Source: Bordetella bronchialis
GTDB taxonomy: Bacteria > Pseudomonadota > Gammaproteobacteria > Burkholderiales > Burkholderiaceae_B
Reading direction: 5' to 3'
Length of the DNA: 64,000 nt
Assembly: GCF_001676705.1 (NCBI RefSeq)
Contig: NZ_CP016170.1
Location: 3,224,001-3,288,000 of the forward strand
Shown: positions 1 to 8,638 of the stretch, in pieces
Layout of the letters: every line of letters begins with the position of its first letter
Numbering within the stretch: position 1 is the stretch's first letter
Translations under genes and position numbers: made by a program
The notes under the pieces: generated by a model
Database searches by the model: none
What the model was told of the DNA's origin: nothing
The model's input: the letters and a program-made list of their open reading frames with translations, nothing else

Positions 1-1
1 C

Positions 2-547
2 GTCACGCACGACCAGGAGGAAGCCATGACCATGGCCGACCGTATCGTCGTGATGAATGCCGGCCGCATCGAGCAGATCGGAACCGGTCCGGAGATCTAC
101 CGCGCCCCGGCGACGAGGTTCGTCGCGGAATTCATCGGCGATGCCAATCTGCTGCCCTTCACCCGCGCCGCCAATGGCCACGGTGTCGCGCTCGACTCGC
201 TGGCCGGGCTGCTCGCCGTCGCGGCGGCCGATGCGGCGGCCAGCGGCAATACCCCCGGACCGGGCGCCGGTGGCACGCACGCCGTCCCTGCGCGCGGCAC
301 GGCCGTCCTGCGGCCGGAGGATCTGCACATCGCCGATGGCGGCGATGCGCCGGCCGGGCACGTCCGGTTCAAAGCGACCGTCACCGACGTCATCCGCGTG
401 GGCAGCCACACCGCCATCCTGGGCGATGCCGGCGGCCAGACGCTGCAAGCGCGCCTGCCCGGCGACTGTCCTGGCCTGGCGGCCGGCGGCATTCGCACCT
501 GGAGCTTCGATCCCGCGCGCATCCATCTGATCGCGGAGCAACCATGA
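2..547 (+). CDS. ABC transporter ATP-binding protein, PotA/spermidine type (5' truncated by window)
   Basis: C-terminal part of a nucleotide-binding subunit; the gene begins before the window. The first visible residues are VTHDQEEAM, the H-loop of importer ATPases, followed by [16 protein letters not shown] as in PotA/FbpC-type subunits. Residues from about 90 onward form a TOBE-like domain with the [10 protein letters not shown] motif typical of polyamine and iron importers. The stop codon overlaps the start of the next permease gene (ATGA), so the three genes are translationally coupled. It should power uptake through the two following permeases. The substrate is inferred as a polyamine, putrescine-like or opine-like compound from family resemblance only. 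Walker A, Walker B and the signature motif lie outside the window. Confidence 0.9.
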   Translation, partial: VTHDQEEAMTMADRIVVMNAGRIEQIGTGPEIYRAPATRFVAEFIGDANLLPFTRAANGHGVALDSLAGLLAVAAADAAASGNTPGPGAGGTHAVPARGTAVLRPEDLHIADGGDAPAGHVRFKATVTDVIRVGSHTAILGDAGGQTLQARLPGDCPGLAAGGIRTWSFDPARIHLIAEQP

Positions 548-1386
548 CGCGATCGCTGCGCACGCCCGCCGCCCTGCTTTGCGTCCCGCTGGCGCTGTTC
601 GCGGCTTTCTTCGTGGCGCCCCTGTGCGTGGTCGCGCTGGCCAGCATCTTCGATCCCGCGCGCGGCGGCTTCACGCTGGCGTACTACGTCAACGTGCTGG
701 CCGACGCCTACCATTGGGACGTCATCGCCACCACCTTCCGCATCGGCGTGGGCAGCACGCTGGTCTGCCTGCTGCTCGGCTATCCGCTGGCCTGGTACCT
801 GGTGCGCCTGGTGCGCTGGCGCCACTGGCGGCGCATTTGCGTGATCATCCTGGTAGTGCCCCTGTTCACCAGCAATATCGTGCGCTCCTTCGGCTGGATG
901 GTCATGCTGGGCCGCAACGGCATCGTCAACGACGCCATGCAGGGCGTGGGATTGATCGATCGTCCCATGCGCTTCCTGGGTACCGAGCTGGGCATCCTGA
1001 TCGGCATGGTCTACATCCTGCTGCCCTTCGTCGTGCTGGCCGTCGGCAATACGCTGGCCCGCATCGATCCCGGCCTGGAGCAGGCTTCTTCCGACCTGGG
1101 CGCGTCGCCCTGGCAGACCTTCGTGCACGTCACGCTGCCCCTGACCCTGCCCGGCGTCGCCGCCGGCGCCATCATGGCCTTCACGTTGGCCGTGAGCGCC
1201 TACGTCACGCCGGCCCTGCTGTCGGGCGGGCGCGTCACCGTGCTTTCGGTATTGATCTTCCAGCAGTACAGCAGCGTGTTCAACGTCCACCAGGGCGGCG
1301 CCCTGAGCGTGGTGCTGCTGGTGCTTTCTCTGGTGCTGGTGGCATTGGCCGGCCGTGTGGGCCAGCCCGCAAGGAGCTCGCGATGA
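544..1386 (+). CDS. ABC transporter permease, PotB family
   Basis: Inner-membrane permease of 280 residues, a normal size for PotB/PotH. It has about six hydrophobic segments, the first at residues 10-34. An EAA-loop sequence, [16 protein letters not shown], starts near residue 178 and ends in LPLTLPG; this is the contact site for the ATPase. The start ATG overlaps the stop of the upstream ATPase, and its own stop overlaps the ATG of the next permease, so it is the middle gene of a tightly coupled importer operon. It is the first half of the heterodimeric channel. Substrate specificity cannot be read from it. Confidence 0.92.
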   Translation: MTRSLRTPAALLCVPLALFAAFFVAPLCVVALASIFDPARGGFTLAYYVNVLADAYHWDVIATTFRIGVGSTLVCLLLGYPLAWYLVRLVRWRHWRRICVIILVVPLFTSNIVRSFGWMVMLGRNGIVNDAMQGVGLIDRPMRFLGTELGILIGMVYILLPFVVLAVGNTLARIDPGLEQASSDLGASPWQTFVHVTLPLTLPGVAAGAIMAFTLAVSAYVTPALLSGGRVTVLSVLIFQQYSSVFNVHQGGALSVVLLVLSLVLVALAGRVGQPARSSR

Positions 1387-2171
1387 TCGCGCGGATCGGA
1401 ATACGCCTGTTGTCCTGGATCCTGCTGGCCTATATGGTTCTGCCGCTGGCGGTGATCCTGGGGGCCTCGTTCACCGCGACGTCGTATCTGGCCTTCCCGC
1501 CACAGGGCTGGACGCTGCACTGGTATCGGCAATTCCTGGGCGACCCCAGTTATCTGTCGGCCTTCTTTACCAGCGCCATGCTGGCCAGCGCGGCGACCGC
1601 CGTGGCCATCGCGCTGGCGGTCCCATCCGCGCTCGCGGTGGCCCGCTACGACTTCCCCGGCAAGGGCGCGGTGTCCGCGCTGCTGATGTCGCCGCTGGTG
1701 CTGCCGCACGTGGTGCTGGGCGCCGCGCTGCTGCAGTTCGGTTCCTCGATAGGCCTGACGCGCAGCTTCACCGCCCTGCTGGTCGGCCATACCGTCATCG
1801 TGCTGCCTTTCGTCATGCGCAGCGTGCTGGCGATGCTGACGCCCGAACAGCGCGCGCTGGAGGAGGCATCGGCCGATCTGGGCGCCGGGCCGCTGCAGAC
1901 CTTTTTCCTGGTACTGCTGCCGCAGATACGGCCGGGGCTGGTGACGGGGGGAATCTTCGCGTTCATCTCCTCGTTCATCAATGTGGAGCTGTCGATTTTC
2001 AATACGACCGCGTACCTGAACACGATTCCGGTCAAGCTCTTCAACTACGTGCAATACACCATCGATCCGACCATCGCCGCCGTCTCGGGCGCGACCATCG
2101 TCGCGGCCTTCCTGGCGATCGTGATCCTGGACCTGACCGTGGGGCTGGACATGCTGTCCGAACCCCGCTGA
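1383..2171 (+). CDS. ABC transporter permease, PotC family
   Basis: Second permease of the importer, 262 residues, with an N-terminal membrane segment at about residues 8-28 and five more downstream. The EAA loop LEEASADLGAGPLQTF near residue 158 is followed by LPQIRPG. The ATG at 1383 was chosen because it overlaps the upstream stop (ATGA); the open frame extends upstream only as a shadow of the previous gene. A GC-rich hairpin follows, before the proline-racemase-like gene. The substrate-binding subunit is not in the window and is expected upstream. Confidence 0.92.
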   Translation: MIARIGIRLLSWILLAYMVLPLAVILGASFTATSYLAFPPQGWTLHWYRQFLGDPSYLSAFFTSAMLASAATAVAIALAVPSALAVARYDFPGKGAVSALLMSPLVLPHVVLGAALLQFGSSIGLTRSFTALLVGHTVIVLPFVMRSVLAMLTPEQRALEEASADLGAGPLQTFFLVLLPQIRPGLVTGGIFAFISSFINVELSIFNTTAYLNTIPVKLFNYVQYTIDPTIAAVSGATIVAAFLAIVILDLTVGLDMLSEPR

Positions 2172-2175
2172 TACA

Positions 2176-2206
2176 CGCGGACCGACGGGTCCGCGGCGTT
2201 TCGCCT
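2176..2206 (+). terminator. hairpin between permease and racemase genes
   Basis: A perfect 8-bp stem (CGCGGACC, loop GACG, GGTCCGCG at 2176-2195) is followed by a short T-containing run. It may be a partial terminator or attenuator that lowers expression of the downstream enzyme relative to the transporter. The T tract is interrupted, so this is tentative. Confidence 0.4.
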
Positions 2207-2249
2207 TTTCACTTACCCATCCCTTTCCTTGAAGCCGGGAGTATCAGTC

Positions 2250-3263
2250 ATGCGCAAGCAAGACGTGTTCGATGTCATCTATACCCATACCGAAGGTGAA
2301 CCGCTGTGCATCATCCATAGCGGCATCCCCTACCCCGCCGGCTCCGGCATCCTGGAGAAGCGCGCCTTCCTGGAGGCCAACTACGACTGGCTGCGCAAGG
2401 CCCTGATGCGCGAGCCGCGCGGCCACCGCGATATGTTCGGCGTGTTTCTGACGCCGCCATCGACGCCGGATTTCGACGCCGGCCTGATCTATATCGACGG
2501 CACCGAGTATTCGCACATGTGCGGCCACGGCACCATCGCCGTCGCCATGGCGATGGTTGCCCTGGGGCTGGTCAAGCGCAGCGACGACGGCCTGACGCGC
2601 ATCCGCTTCGAGACCACCGCCGGCCTGGTGGTGGCAGAGGTGAAATCCGAAGGGGACGAAGTGCTATGGACGCGCTTCGAGAACGTCCCCGCGTACGTCG
2701 CCGCCCAGGACCTGCCCGTGACCGTGCCCGGTTATGGCGAGCTCAAGGCCGACATCGTGTGGGGCGGCAACTATTTCGGCATTGTCGACCTGACGGAAAG
2801 CAAGCTGCGGATCTCGCCGGAAAACGGCAGCGAACTGTCGCGTCTGGGACTCGCCGTGCGCGACCAGTTGAATGCCAAGCATCGCATCCAGCATCCGACG
2901 CAGCCGCATATCAACAACCTGAACTACATCACGTTCTGGCACCCGGCGACCATTCCCGGCGCGTTCTATAAGAACGTTCACGTCTTCAGCCAGGGCCAGC
3001 TGGACCGCTCGCCTGGCGGCACGGGCACCAGCGCGATGATGGCGATGTTCGAAGCGCGCGGAAAGATGGGTTTGAACCAGCCTATCCTTTCCGAAGGCCT
3101 GCTCGGCAGCGGCACCTTCGAAGGCTGCCTGCTCGGCACGGTGGACCTGAACGGCACCCGCGCGGTGCGGCCGACAGTCAAGGGCACGGCCAGCATACTG
3201 GGCACGGCGCGGTGGACGGTCGATCGCGATGATCCTGTCGGCGCCGGTTTCCTCGTCAAGTAA
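2250..3263 (+). CDS. proline racemase family protein (hydroxyproline epimerase/dehydratase-like)
   Basis: Cytoplasmic enzyme of the proline racemase/4-hydroxyproline epimerase/trans-3-hydroxyproline dehydratase family, 337 residues. The first catalytic motif MCGHGTIAV is present with Cys91. The second motif reads DRSPGGTGTSA, so position 256, normally Cys (racemases, epimerases) or Thr (dehydratases), is Gly. Classical two-base racemization is therefore unlikely, and the reaction could be a dehydration, a one-base reaction or something else. The ATG at 2250 is preferred over an upstream TTG at 2229 because GGGAG lies 8 nt before it. It follows a polyamine-type importer on the same strand, suggesting that the imported compound is its substrate or a precursor; that link is inferred. 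Confidence 0.85.
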   Translation: MRKQDVFDVIYTHTEGEPLCIIHSGIPYPAGSGILEKRAFLEANYDWLRKALMREPRGHRDMFGVFLTPPSTPDFDAGLIYIDGTEYSHMCGHGTIAVAMAMVALGLVKRSDDGLTRIRFETTAGLVVAEVKSEGDEVLWTRFENVPAYVAAQDLPVTVPGYGELKADIVWGGNYFGIVDLTESKLRISPENGSELSRLGLAVRDQLNAKHRIQHPTQPHINNLNYITFWHPATIPGAFYKNVHVFSQGQLDRSPGGTGTSAMMAMFEARGKMGLNQPILSEGLLGSGTFEGCLLGTVDLNGTRAVRPTVKGTASILGTARWTVDRDDPVGAGFLVK

Positions 3264-3365
3264 GGCGAGGTCGGCGCGCTGGGGCCGTCGGTCGGCGGGA
3301 CGACTCGGCAGTCTCTGCGTTCGTCGGGGGGATGTCGACTTGGCTTGCTCCTGTCCGTCGATGGC

Positions 3366-3435
3366 GATGCAGAATCGGTTTGCTTATGCCGTCCGGCGCT
3401 GATGCAGGATCGGTTTGCTTATGCCGTCCGGCGGG
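3366..3435 (+). repeat. 35-bp tandem repeat, left end (2 units)
   Basis: Two nearly identical 35-bp units at 3366-3400 and 3401-3435 share the core ATCGGTTTGCTTATGCCGTC. A related family appears in inverted orientation at 4631-4735, so both ends of the gene-free block carry the same tandem repeat facing each other. Confidence 0.85.
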
Positions 3436-3705
3436 GGTGATGCCTGGCGGCGGCGGCCCAATCGGCCGGTCCAGCGCGTTCGCGCTGGACTCCCGCTTCG
3501 TCTTCTTCGTCCGGCGGCCGAAGGGGCGGTGGGGTTCTTGCGTTTTTTTTGCCCGGCCGACCTCCCTTCAGAAGCCCTCGCGCGGCCTCAATGGGCCGCC
3601 GCCGCCAGGCATCACCCCCGCCGGACTCCGGTTTGCCTTAACCACGGATGCCGCGGCGGGCGGGTTGCTTGGCGCTTCGTCGGATGCTGCGTTTTCCGTA
3701 GGAAG
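3401..3705 (+). repeat. left arm of about 300-bp inverted repeat
   Basis: This arm is the near-perfect reverse complement of 4350-4655. Inside it lies a second level of symmetry: 3427-3460 and 3592-3625 are a perfect 34-nt inverted pair, and 3471-3488 is a perfect small hairpin (CCAGCGCG, TT, CGCGCTGG). Each arm could fold into a cruciform or RNA hairpin of about 200 nt. The open frames running through it look like translations of a repeat rather than a gene: they lack a ribosome binding site and a recognisable domain. No transposase or known IS end was seen. Confidence 0.85.
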
Positions 3706-4349
3706 ATCTGGGCGTGCCCGGCGCTGCTTGGCCGCCCTGCGCGGCCAAGCAGCACCTTACGCGGTGTCGGCGTGCGGCGGATGCCGGCATGCATGCGGTT
3801 GGTGGATAAGTGGGGTTTGCGCATGCGGGGCCCGATCGGTTTCCGCCGAGACGTGTGTGGCCCATGGAAGATCTCGCAGTGCGGGAGTGCCCGTCACTTC
3901 GGGGCCGCCCAACGCGGCCACGAAGCGCCTACGTGGTCCGCCTGCTACGTGGTCCCGGCTGCACAGCGCTTCGGCCGATGAGTCGCGATGTCTTCATGCA
4001 TACCGGCGTCGCGACGCCGGATATCCTGTCCGGCATCGTCGGGCCCGTTCGTTAGCGAGCCGGCTGCTGGCGACGGTACGGTTGCCCGATCAACCGTACG
4101 CGCCGATCCCGTACGCGCCGATCCCATACGCGCCGATCCCCGCCATGCTGGCGACCTCGGCAAGGCACGGTGCGGAGGTCTTCGCGGGACGGCTGGGGGC
4201 CCGCGAAGACAACCCCCATTCGGCATCCGCCACACAATGCAGCTTCCTCTTGTCATCGACGCCCGACGCGCTCCCGCACCGGTGGCGTGCCTATGCTGCG
4301 TAGGTCGCGTCGTGGTCGCGCTGGGCGGCCACGACGTGACGGGCGCAAA
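3706..4349. other. non-coding spacer between inverted repeat arms, rich in palindromes
   Basis: No credible gene. It contains a stem-loop with 11-bp arms (3723-3733 with 3743-3753), a perfect 18-bp palindrome at 4003-4020 (CCGGCGTCGCGACGCCGG), three 15-bp direct repeats at 4096-4140, and another pair of 11-bp arms (4178-4188 with 4200-4210). The density of symmetric structure is far above the rest of the window. Function unknown. Confidence 0.6.
4096..4140 (+). repeat. 15-bp tandem repeat, 3 units
   Basis: Three head-to-tail copies of GTACGCGCCGATCCC at 4096-4110, 4111-4125 and 4126-4140; the last differs only in its first base. It lies in the non-coding spacer of the inverted-repeat block. 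Confidence 0.9.
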
Positions 4350-4655
4350 ACGGCTTTCTACGCCAAACGCAGCCCCCGACGAAGTGCCAAGCAAACCACC
4401 CGCCGCGGCATCCGTGGTTAAGGCACATCGGAGTCCGGCGGGGGTGATGCCTGGCGGCGGCGGCCCATTGAGGCCGCGCGAGGGCTTCTGAAGGGAGGTC
4501 GGCCGGGCAAAAAAACCGCAAGAACCCCGCCGCCCCTTCGGCCGCCGGACGAAGAAGACGAAGCGGGAGTCCAGCGCGAAGGCGCTGGACCGGCCGATTG
4601 GGCCGCCGCCGCCAGGCATCACCCCCGACGGACGGCATAAGCAAACCGATCCTGC
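4350..4655 (-). repeat. right arm of about 300-bp inverted repeat
   Basis: Reverse-complement copy of 3401-3705 with scattered substitutions. It keeps the inner inverted pair (4434-4467 with the segment from 4599 to about 4630) and the small CCAGCGCG hairpin, here with a slightly different loop. Divergence is a few percent by eye, which points to either recent duplication or ongoing homogenisation. Confidence 0.85.
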
Positions 4656-4735
4656 ACCACCAACGGACGGCATCAGCAAACCGCTTCCGCATCACCAACA
4701 GACGGCACGAGCAACCAACTCCGCATCGCGGTCGA
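4631..4735 (+). repeat. 35-bp tandem repeat, right end (3 degenerate units)
   Basis: Units at 4631-4665, 4666-4700 and 4701-4735 each begin GACGGCA and share the reverse complement of the left-end 35-bp repeat. They become more degenerate away from the inverted repeat arm and stop about 30 bp before the end of the Bug receptor gene. Confidence 0.8.
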
Positions 4736-4764
4736 AGGACGGCACTACCGACCCGGTCTTCTTG

Positions 4765-5754
4765 CTATTCCGCCTTGGCCCCGGACTTCTTCACAACCTC
4801 CGCCCAGCGCGGAATTTCCGTGGCCATCAGGTCCCGCAATTGCTCCGGCGACCCGCCCACCAATTCCATCCCCATGGTCTTGCCGAGCTTCTCCTGCACA
4901 TCGGGCTCCTTCAGGATCGCGGCGATCTCCTTGGACAAACGGTCGACGATGGGCTTGGGCGTGCCCTTGGGCGCATAAACCGCCTGCCACGACGACACGT
5001 CGAACCCCGGCACGCCGGCTTCCTGCAGCGTGGGTACGTCCGGCGCCAGCGGGATGCGCTTGGCGGTGGTCACGGCCAGCAATTGCAACTTGCCCTGCTG
5101 CAGCAGCGGCAAGGCGGCGGTCATCTGGTCGAACATGAAGGTCACGTTACCGGACGACACGTCCACCATCGCGGGCGGCGTGCCCTTGTAGGGAATATGG
5201 GTCAGCGGCACCCCTATGGTCTGGGCGAACAGCTCCCCGGTAAGGTGCGTGGACGTCCCCGCGCCCGACGAGGCGAAGGTGCGCTTTGCCGGGTCCTTCT
5301 TCAGCAATGCGATCAGATCCGCCACCGACTTCAGTTTCAGGTTGGGATCCACCAGCAGCACATTTGGCAGCGTCGCCACCAGCGATACCGGTTCGAAATC
5401 CTTGACGGGGTCATAGCTCAGGTTCTTGTACAGGCTGGGGTTGATCGCGTGCGTACTGATCGTCCCGCCGAAAAGCGTATACCCATCGGGCGGCGCCTTG
5501 GCCACATACGCCGCGCCGATCGCTCCCGCCGCGCCCGGCTTGTTCTCCACCACCACGGACTGGTGCAGCCGCTCGGACAGCTTCTGCGCGATCACGCGGC
5601 CCACCACATCGGTCGACCCGCCCGGCGTGAACGGCACTACATAAGAGATCGGCTTCTGCTGCGGCCAATCGGCGGCGTGCGCGGGCACGCCCAGGCTCGC
5701 CAGCAAGCCGGCGCCCACCAAGGCGGCAAGCGCCCTGCGTCGTTGCGATGTCAT
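4765..5754 (-). CDS. Bug/TctC-family tripartite tricarboxylate transporter substrate-binding protein
   Basis: Periplasmic receptor of 329 residues. The N-terminus MTSQRRRALAALVGAG... ends in a signal peptidase site near VPAHA-ADW. Typical Bug motifs follow: VVPFTPGGSTDVVGR, VVENKPGAAGAIG, YDPVKDFEPVSL and HIPYKG. The start at 5754 was chosen because the signal peptide begins there and AGGAG precedes it by 8 nt; the frame stays open upstream. It is the last gene of a same-strand group with an RraA-type aldolase and an IlvD-type dehydratase, so it probably delivers a carboxylate or sugar acid for that pathway. No TctA or TctB membrane component lies nearby, as is common for Bug receptors in Bordetella-like genomes. 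Confidence 0.9.
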   Translation of the reverse strand: MTSQRRRALAALVGAGLLASLGVPAHAADWPQQKPISYVVPFTPGGSTDVVGRVIAQKLSERLHQSVVVENKPGAAGAIGAAYVAKAPPDGYTLFGGTISTHAINPSLYKNLSYDPVKDFEPVSLVATLPNVLLVDPNLKLKSVADLIALLKKDPAKRTFASSGAGTSTHLTGELFAQTIGVPLTHIPYKGTPPAMVDVSSGNVTFMFDQMTAALPLLQQGKLQLLAVTTAKRIPLAPDVPTLQEAGVPGFDVSSWQAVYAPKGTPKPIVDRLSKEIAAILKEPDVQEKLGKTMGMELVGGSPEQLRDLMATEIPRWAEVVKKSGAKAE

Positions 5755-5990
5755 GGTTGTCTCCTGTCTATCGCTGTTTGCTATTGGCCCGCGCGGACCC
5801 GTGCCGCGCGGGTGGAATACGGCTTTTCGCGGGACGAAGCGGACCCCGGCGCGCCTTGCCAGGGAAGCGCCGAACAAAGAGCCGTCGTACCGCGGCGGGT
5901 AATGCTTATGTCTTGCTTATCGTGTTTGTCGCGTTTATCGCGGGCGCGCCCGCGCCCGCTTTTGCCAGGCCGGATACCCTGCCGGCTCCA

Positions 5991-6710
5991 TCAGCGCCCG
6001 CGCGCCTTGCGCCATTCCGCGAACGCTTCGCGCGACGCCGGATCGGTGGGCGGGTACAGCCCCAGCGTGGAGGCGCCTTCGCGCACGCGCTCCGTGACGA
6101 AATCCTCGAATGCGGTCATTTCCGTGGCTTCCGCGGCGATTTCATCGGCCATGTGCGCGGGGATGACGACCACGCCCTCGCCGTCGCCCACCACCACGTC
6201 GCCCGGGAACACGGCCACGTCGCCGCAACCGATGGGCACATTGATATCCAGCGCCTGGTGCAGCGTCAGGTTGGTGGGGGCGGAGGGCCGCTGGTGATAG
6301 GCCGGGAAACCCATCCTGGCGATCTCGGGCGAATCGCGGAAACCGCCGTCGGTCACCACGCCGGCCGCGCCGCGCTTCATCAGGCGGGTCACCAGGATGG
6401 AGCCGGCGGATGCGGCACGCGCATCGTTGCGGCTATCGATGACCATCACCGCGCCTTCCGGGCAGGTTTCGACGGCCACGCGCTGGGGATGCGTACGGTC
6501 CTCGAACACCTTGATGTGGTTCAGGTCCTCGCGCGCCGGGATATAGCGCAGCGTGAAGGCGAAGCCCACCATATTCGGCAAATCGCCGTTCAGCGGATGC
6601 ACGTTCTGGATGAACTGGTTGCGCAGGCCGCGCTTGAACAGCGCGGTGCATAGCGTGGCCGTGCTGACCTGCTCCAGCCTGGCCTTGGTATCGGGTTTGA
6701 GTTGCGACAC
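5991..6710 (-). CDS. RraA-family (HMG/CHA aldolase-like) protein
   Basis: Cytoplasmic protein of 239 residues. The RraA/class II pyruvate aldolase-like motif is visible in GAAGVVTDGGFRDSPEI, with the conserved Asp-Gly and Arg-Asp pair, plus the GDVVVGDGEGVVVIP segment near the C-terminus. The GTG at 6710 is taken as start: AAGGAG lies 6 nt upstream, and the longer reading only extends into the neighbouring gene. It begins 10 nt after the dehydratase stop, so the two are co-transcribed. A dehydratase followed by this type of aldolase suggests a 2-keto-3-deoxy acid is made and then cleaved to pyruvate and an aldehyde. The exact substrate is unknown. The alternative role of RNase E regulator is unlikely in this context. 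Confidence 0.85.
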   Translation of the reverse strand: MSQLKPDTKARLEQVSTATLCTALFKRGLRNQFIQNVHPLNGDLPNMVGFAFTLRYIPAREDLNHIKVFEDRTHPQRVAVETCPEGAVMVIDSRNDARAASAGSILVTRLMKRGAAGVVTDGGFRDSPEIARMGFPAYHQRPSAPTNLTLHQALDINVPIGCGDVAVFPGDVVVGDGEGVVVIPAHMADEIAAEATEMTAFEDFVTERVREGASTLGLYPPTDPASREAFAEWRKARGR

Positions 6711-6720
6711 GAAGAACTCC

Positions 6721-8451
6721 TTAGAAAATCTCGGGCTCGGAGACCGGCGCGCCGAATCCGGTTTCCAGGAAATCGAAATCGCAGCCTTCATTGGCCTGCA
6801 GGATGTGCTTGGAATACATCCAGCCGTAGCCGCGCTCGTAGCGGCGCGGCGGCGGCGTCCAGGCGGCGCGACGCGCGGCCATTTCCTCGTCGCTGATGTT
6901 CAGGTGGATGCGGCGCGCGGGCACGTCCACCGTAATCAGGTCGCCCGTCCGCACCAGTGCCAGCGGACCGCCGATATAGGCCTCGGGCGCCGCGTGCAGG
7001 ATGCAGGCGCCGTAGCTCGTGCCGCTCATGCGCGCATCCGACAGCCGCAGCATGTCGCGCACGCCCTGCTTCACCAGCTTGGTGGGAATGGGCAGCATGC
7101 CCCACTCCGGCATGCCGGGGCCGCCCTGCGGACCGGCATTGCGCAGGATAAGGATGTGGTCTGCGGTGACATCCAGGTTCTCGTCCTCCACCGCGGCCTT
7201 CATGCTGGGGTAGTCGTCGAAGACCAGGGCCGGGCCGGTGTGCTGCAGGTAGCGCGGCGCGCAGGCGCTGGGCTTGATGACGCAGCCGTCCGGGGCGATA
7301 TTGCCGCGCAGCACCGCCAGCGCGCCTTCGTCGTAGATGGCCTTGTCCAGCGGACGGATCACATCGTCGTTGTAGACCTCCGCGCCCCGGATGTTCTCGC
7401 CCAGCGTCTTGCCGGTCACGGTCATGGCGGACAGGTCCAGGTGCTGCGTCAGGCGGTTCATCAACGCGGGCAGCCCGCCCGCGTAGTAGAAGTCTTCCAT
7501 CAGGTAGGTATCGCCGCTCGGACGGATATTGGCGATGACCGGCACCTTGCGGCTGGCCGCATCGAAATCGTCCAGCCCCACGGCGCAGCCGGCGCGCCGC
7601 GACATGGCGACCAGATGCACGATGGCATTGGTGGAACAGCCCATGGCCATGGCCACGTTGATGGCGTTCTTGAAAGAGGCGACCGTCAGGATTTTTTGCG
7701 GCGTCAGGTCCTGCCATACCATCTCCACGACACGGCGGCCGCATTCGGCCGACATGCGCATATGGTTGACGTCGGCCGCCGGAATGGAGGACGCGCCGGG
7801 CAGCGTCATGCCGATGGCCTCGGCGATGGCCGTCATGGTGCTGGCCGTCCCCATGGTCATGCAGGTGCCGTAGCTGCGCGCGATGCCGCCTTCCACTTCG
7901 GTCCACTCGGCCTTGCTGATGTTGCCGGCGCGGCGTTCGTCCCACAGCTTCCAGGCATCCGAACCCGACCCCAGCACCTTGCCCTTCCAGTTGCCGCGCA
8001 GCATGGGCCCGGCCGGCAGGTAGACACAGGGCAGCCCCGCGCTGAGCGCGCCCATCAGCAGGCCCGGCGTGGTCTTGTCGCAGCCGCCCATCAGCACCGC
8101 GCCGTCCACCGGGTGGCTGCGCAGCAGCTCTTCGGCTTCCATCGCCAGCATGTTGCGATAGAGCATGGTCGTCGGCTTGACGAAGGATTCGGACACCGAC
8201 AAAGCGGGCAGCTCCACGGGGAAGCCGCCAGCCTGCAACACGCCGCGCTTGACGTCGGCGACCCGCTCGCGGAAGTGCATATGGCAAGGCTGCAGGTCGG
8301 ACCAGGTGTTCAGGATGGCGATGATGGGCCGGCCTTCCCAGTCTTCCGGCGCATAGCCCATCTGCATCATGCGCGAGCGGTGGCCGAAGGAGCGCAGGTC
8401 GTCCTTGGCCATCCAGCGCGCGCTGCGCAGGCTCTCGTAAGTACGTGTCAT
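6721..8451 (-). CDS. IlvD/EDD-family dehydratase (sugar-acid dehydratase type)
   Basis: Iron-sulfur dehydratase of 576 residues. The three cluster cysteines are visible in NTWSDLQPCH, GGCDKTTPG and SYGTCMTMG (about residues 56, 124 and 197), the pattern of [2Fe-2S] L-arabonate/D-xylonate dehydratases. The base motif RMSGTSYGAC is near residue 475. Family members convert aldonates or dihydroxy acids into 2-keto-3-deoxy acids. Context with an RraA-type aldolase, a Bug receptor and a divergent GntR regulator favours sugar-acid catabolism over branched-chain amino-acid synthesis. The ATG at 8451 is used; an in-frame GTG at 8460 would add three residues. The gene is divergent from the regulator with an operator-like palindrome between them. 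Confidence 0.88.
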   Translation of the reverse strand: MTRTYESLRSARWMAKDDLRSFGHRSRMMQMGYAPEDWEGRPIIAILNTWSDLQPCHMHFRERVADVKRGVLQAGGFPVELPALSVSESFVKPTTMLYRNMLAMEAEELLRSHPVDGAVLMGGCDKTTPGLLMGALSAGLPCVYLPAGPMLRGNWKGKVLGSGSDAWKLWDERRAGNISKAEWTEVEGGIARSYGTCMTMGTASTMTAIAEAIGMTLPGASSIPAADVNHMRMSAECGRRVVEMVWQDLTPQKILTVASFKNAINVAMAMGCSTNAIVHLVAMSRRAGCAVGLDDFDAASRKVPVIANIRPSGDTYLMEDFYYAGGLPALMNRLTQHLDLSAMTVTGKTLGENIRGAEVYNDDVIRPLDKAIYDEGALAVLRGNIAPDGCVIKPSACAPRYLQHTGPALVFDDYPSMKAAVEDENLDVTADHILILRNAGPQGGPGMPEWGMLPIPTKLVKQGVRDMLRLSDARMSGTSYGACILHAAPEAYIGGPLALVRTGDLITVDVPARRIHLNISDEEMAARRAAWTPPPRRYERGYGWMYSKHILQANEGCDFDFLETGFGAPVSEPEIF

Positions 8452-8512
8452 GGGTTCCACTCGTATAGGTTTTATCGGGCTGCCGGACGCGGCAAGGCTT
8501 GTCTCGAGGGCA

Positions 8513-8540
8513 TTGAAACACTAATGTATTAGTATGTCAA
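8513..8540. promoter_or_regulatory. palindromic operator for GntR regulator
   Basis: A 28-bp imperfect palindrome runs from TTGA to TCAA with the core ACTAATGTATTAGT at 8520-8533. It sits between the divergent dehydratase and GntR genes, the expected position for an operator controlling both. It overlaps the upstream part of the open frame of the regulator, supporting the later start at 8639. Confidence 0.65.
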
Positions 8541-8638
8541 CGCACCCCAGCCGCTACAATTCCGGTCCCGATTCGTATCCTAACCTTGGCCGCGCCCGGC
8601 GCCGCCCCACGGCCGGCGCCCGGCCCCGCCACGACGCC

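Noticed and set aside
3332..4303. Open frame of 323 codons across the inverted-repeat block, and a similar frame on the other strand at 3945-4679
   Set aside because: Both read through the repeat arms and yield nearly the same peptide because the arms are reverse complements. No ribosome binding site, domain or codon bias supports a gene; it is treated as repeat DNA.
3366..4735. Inverted repeats as ends of an insertion sequence
   Set aside because: No transposase frame lies between the arms, the arms are far longer than IS terminal repeats, and no target-site duplication was seen.
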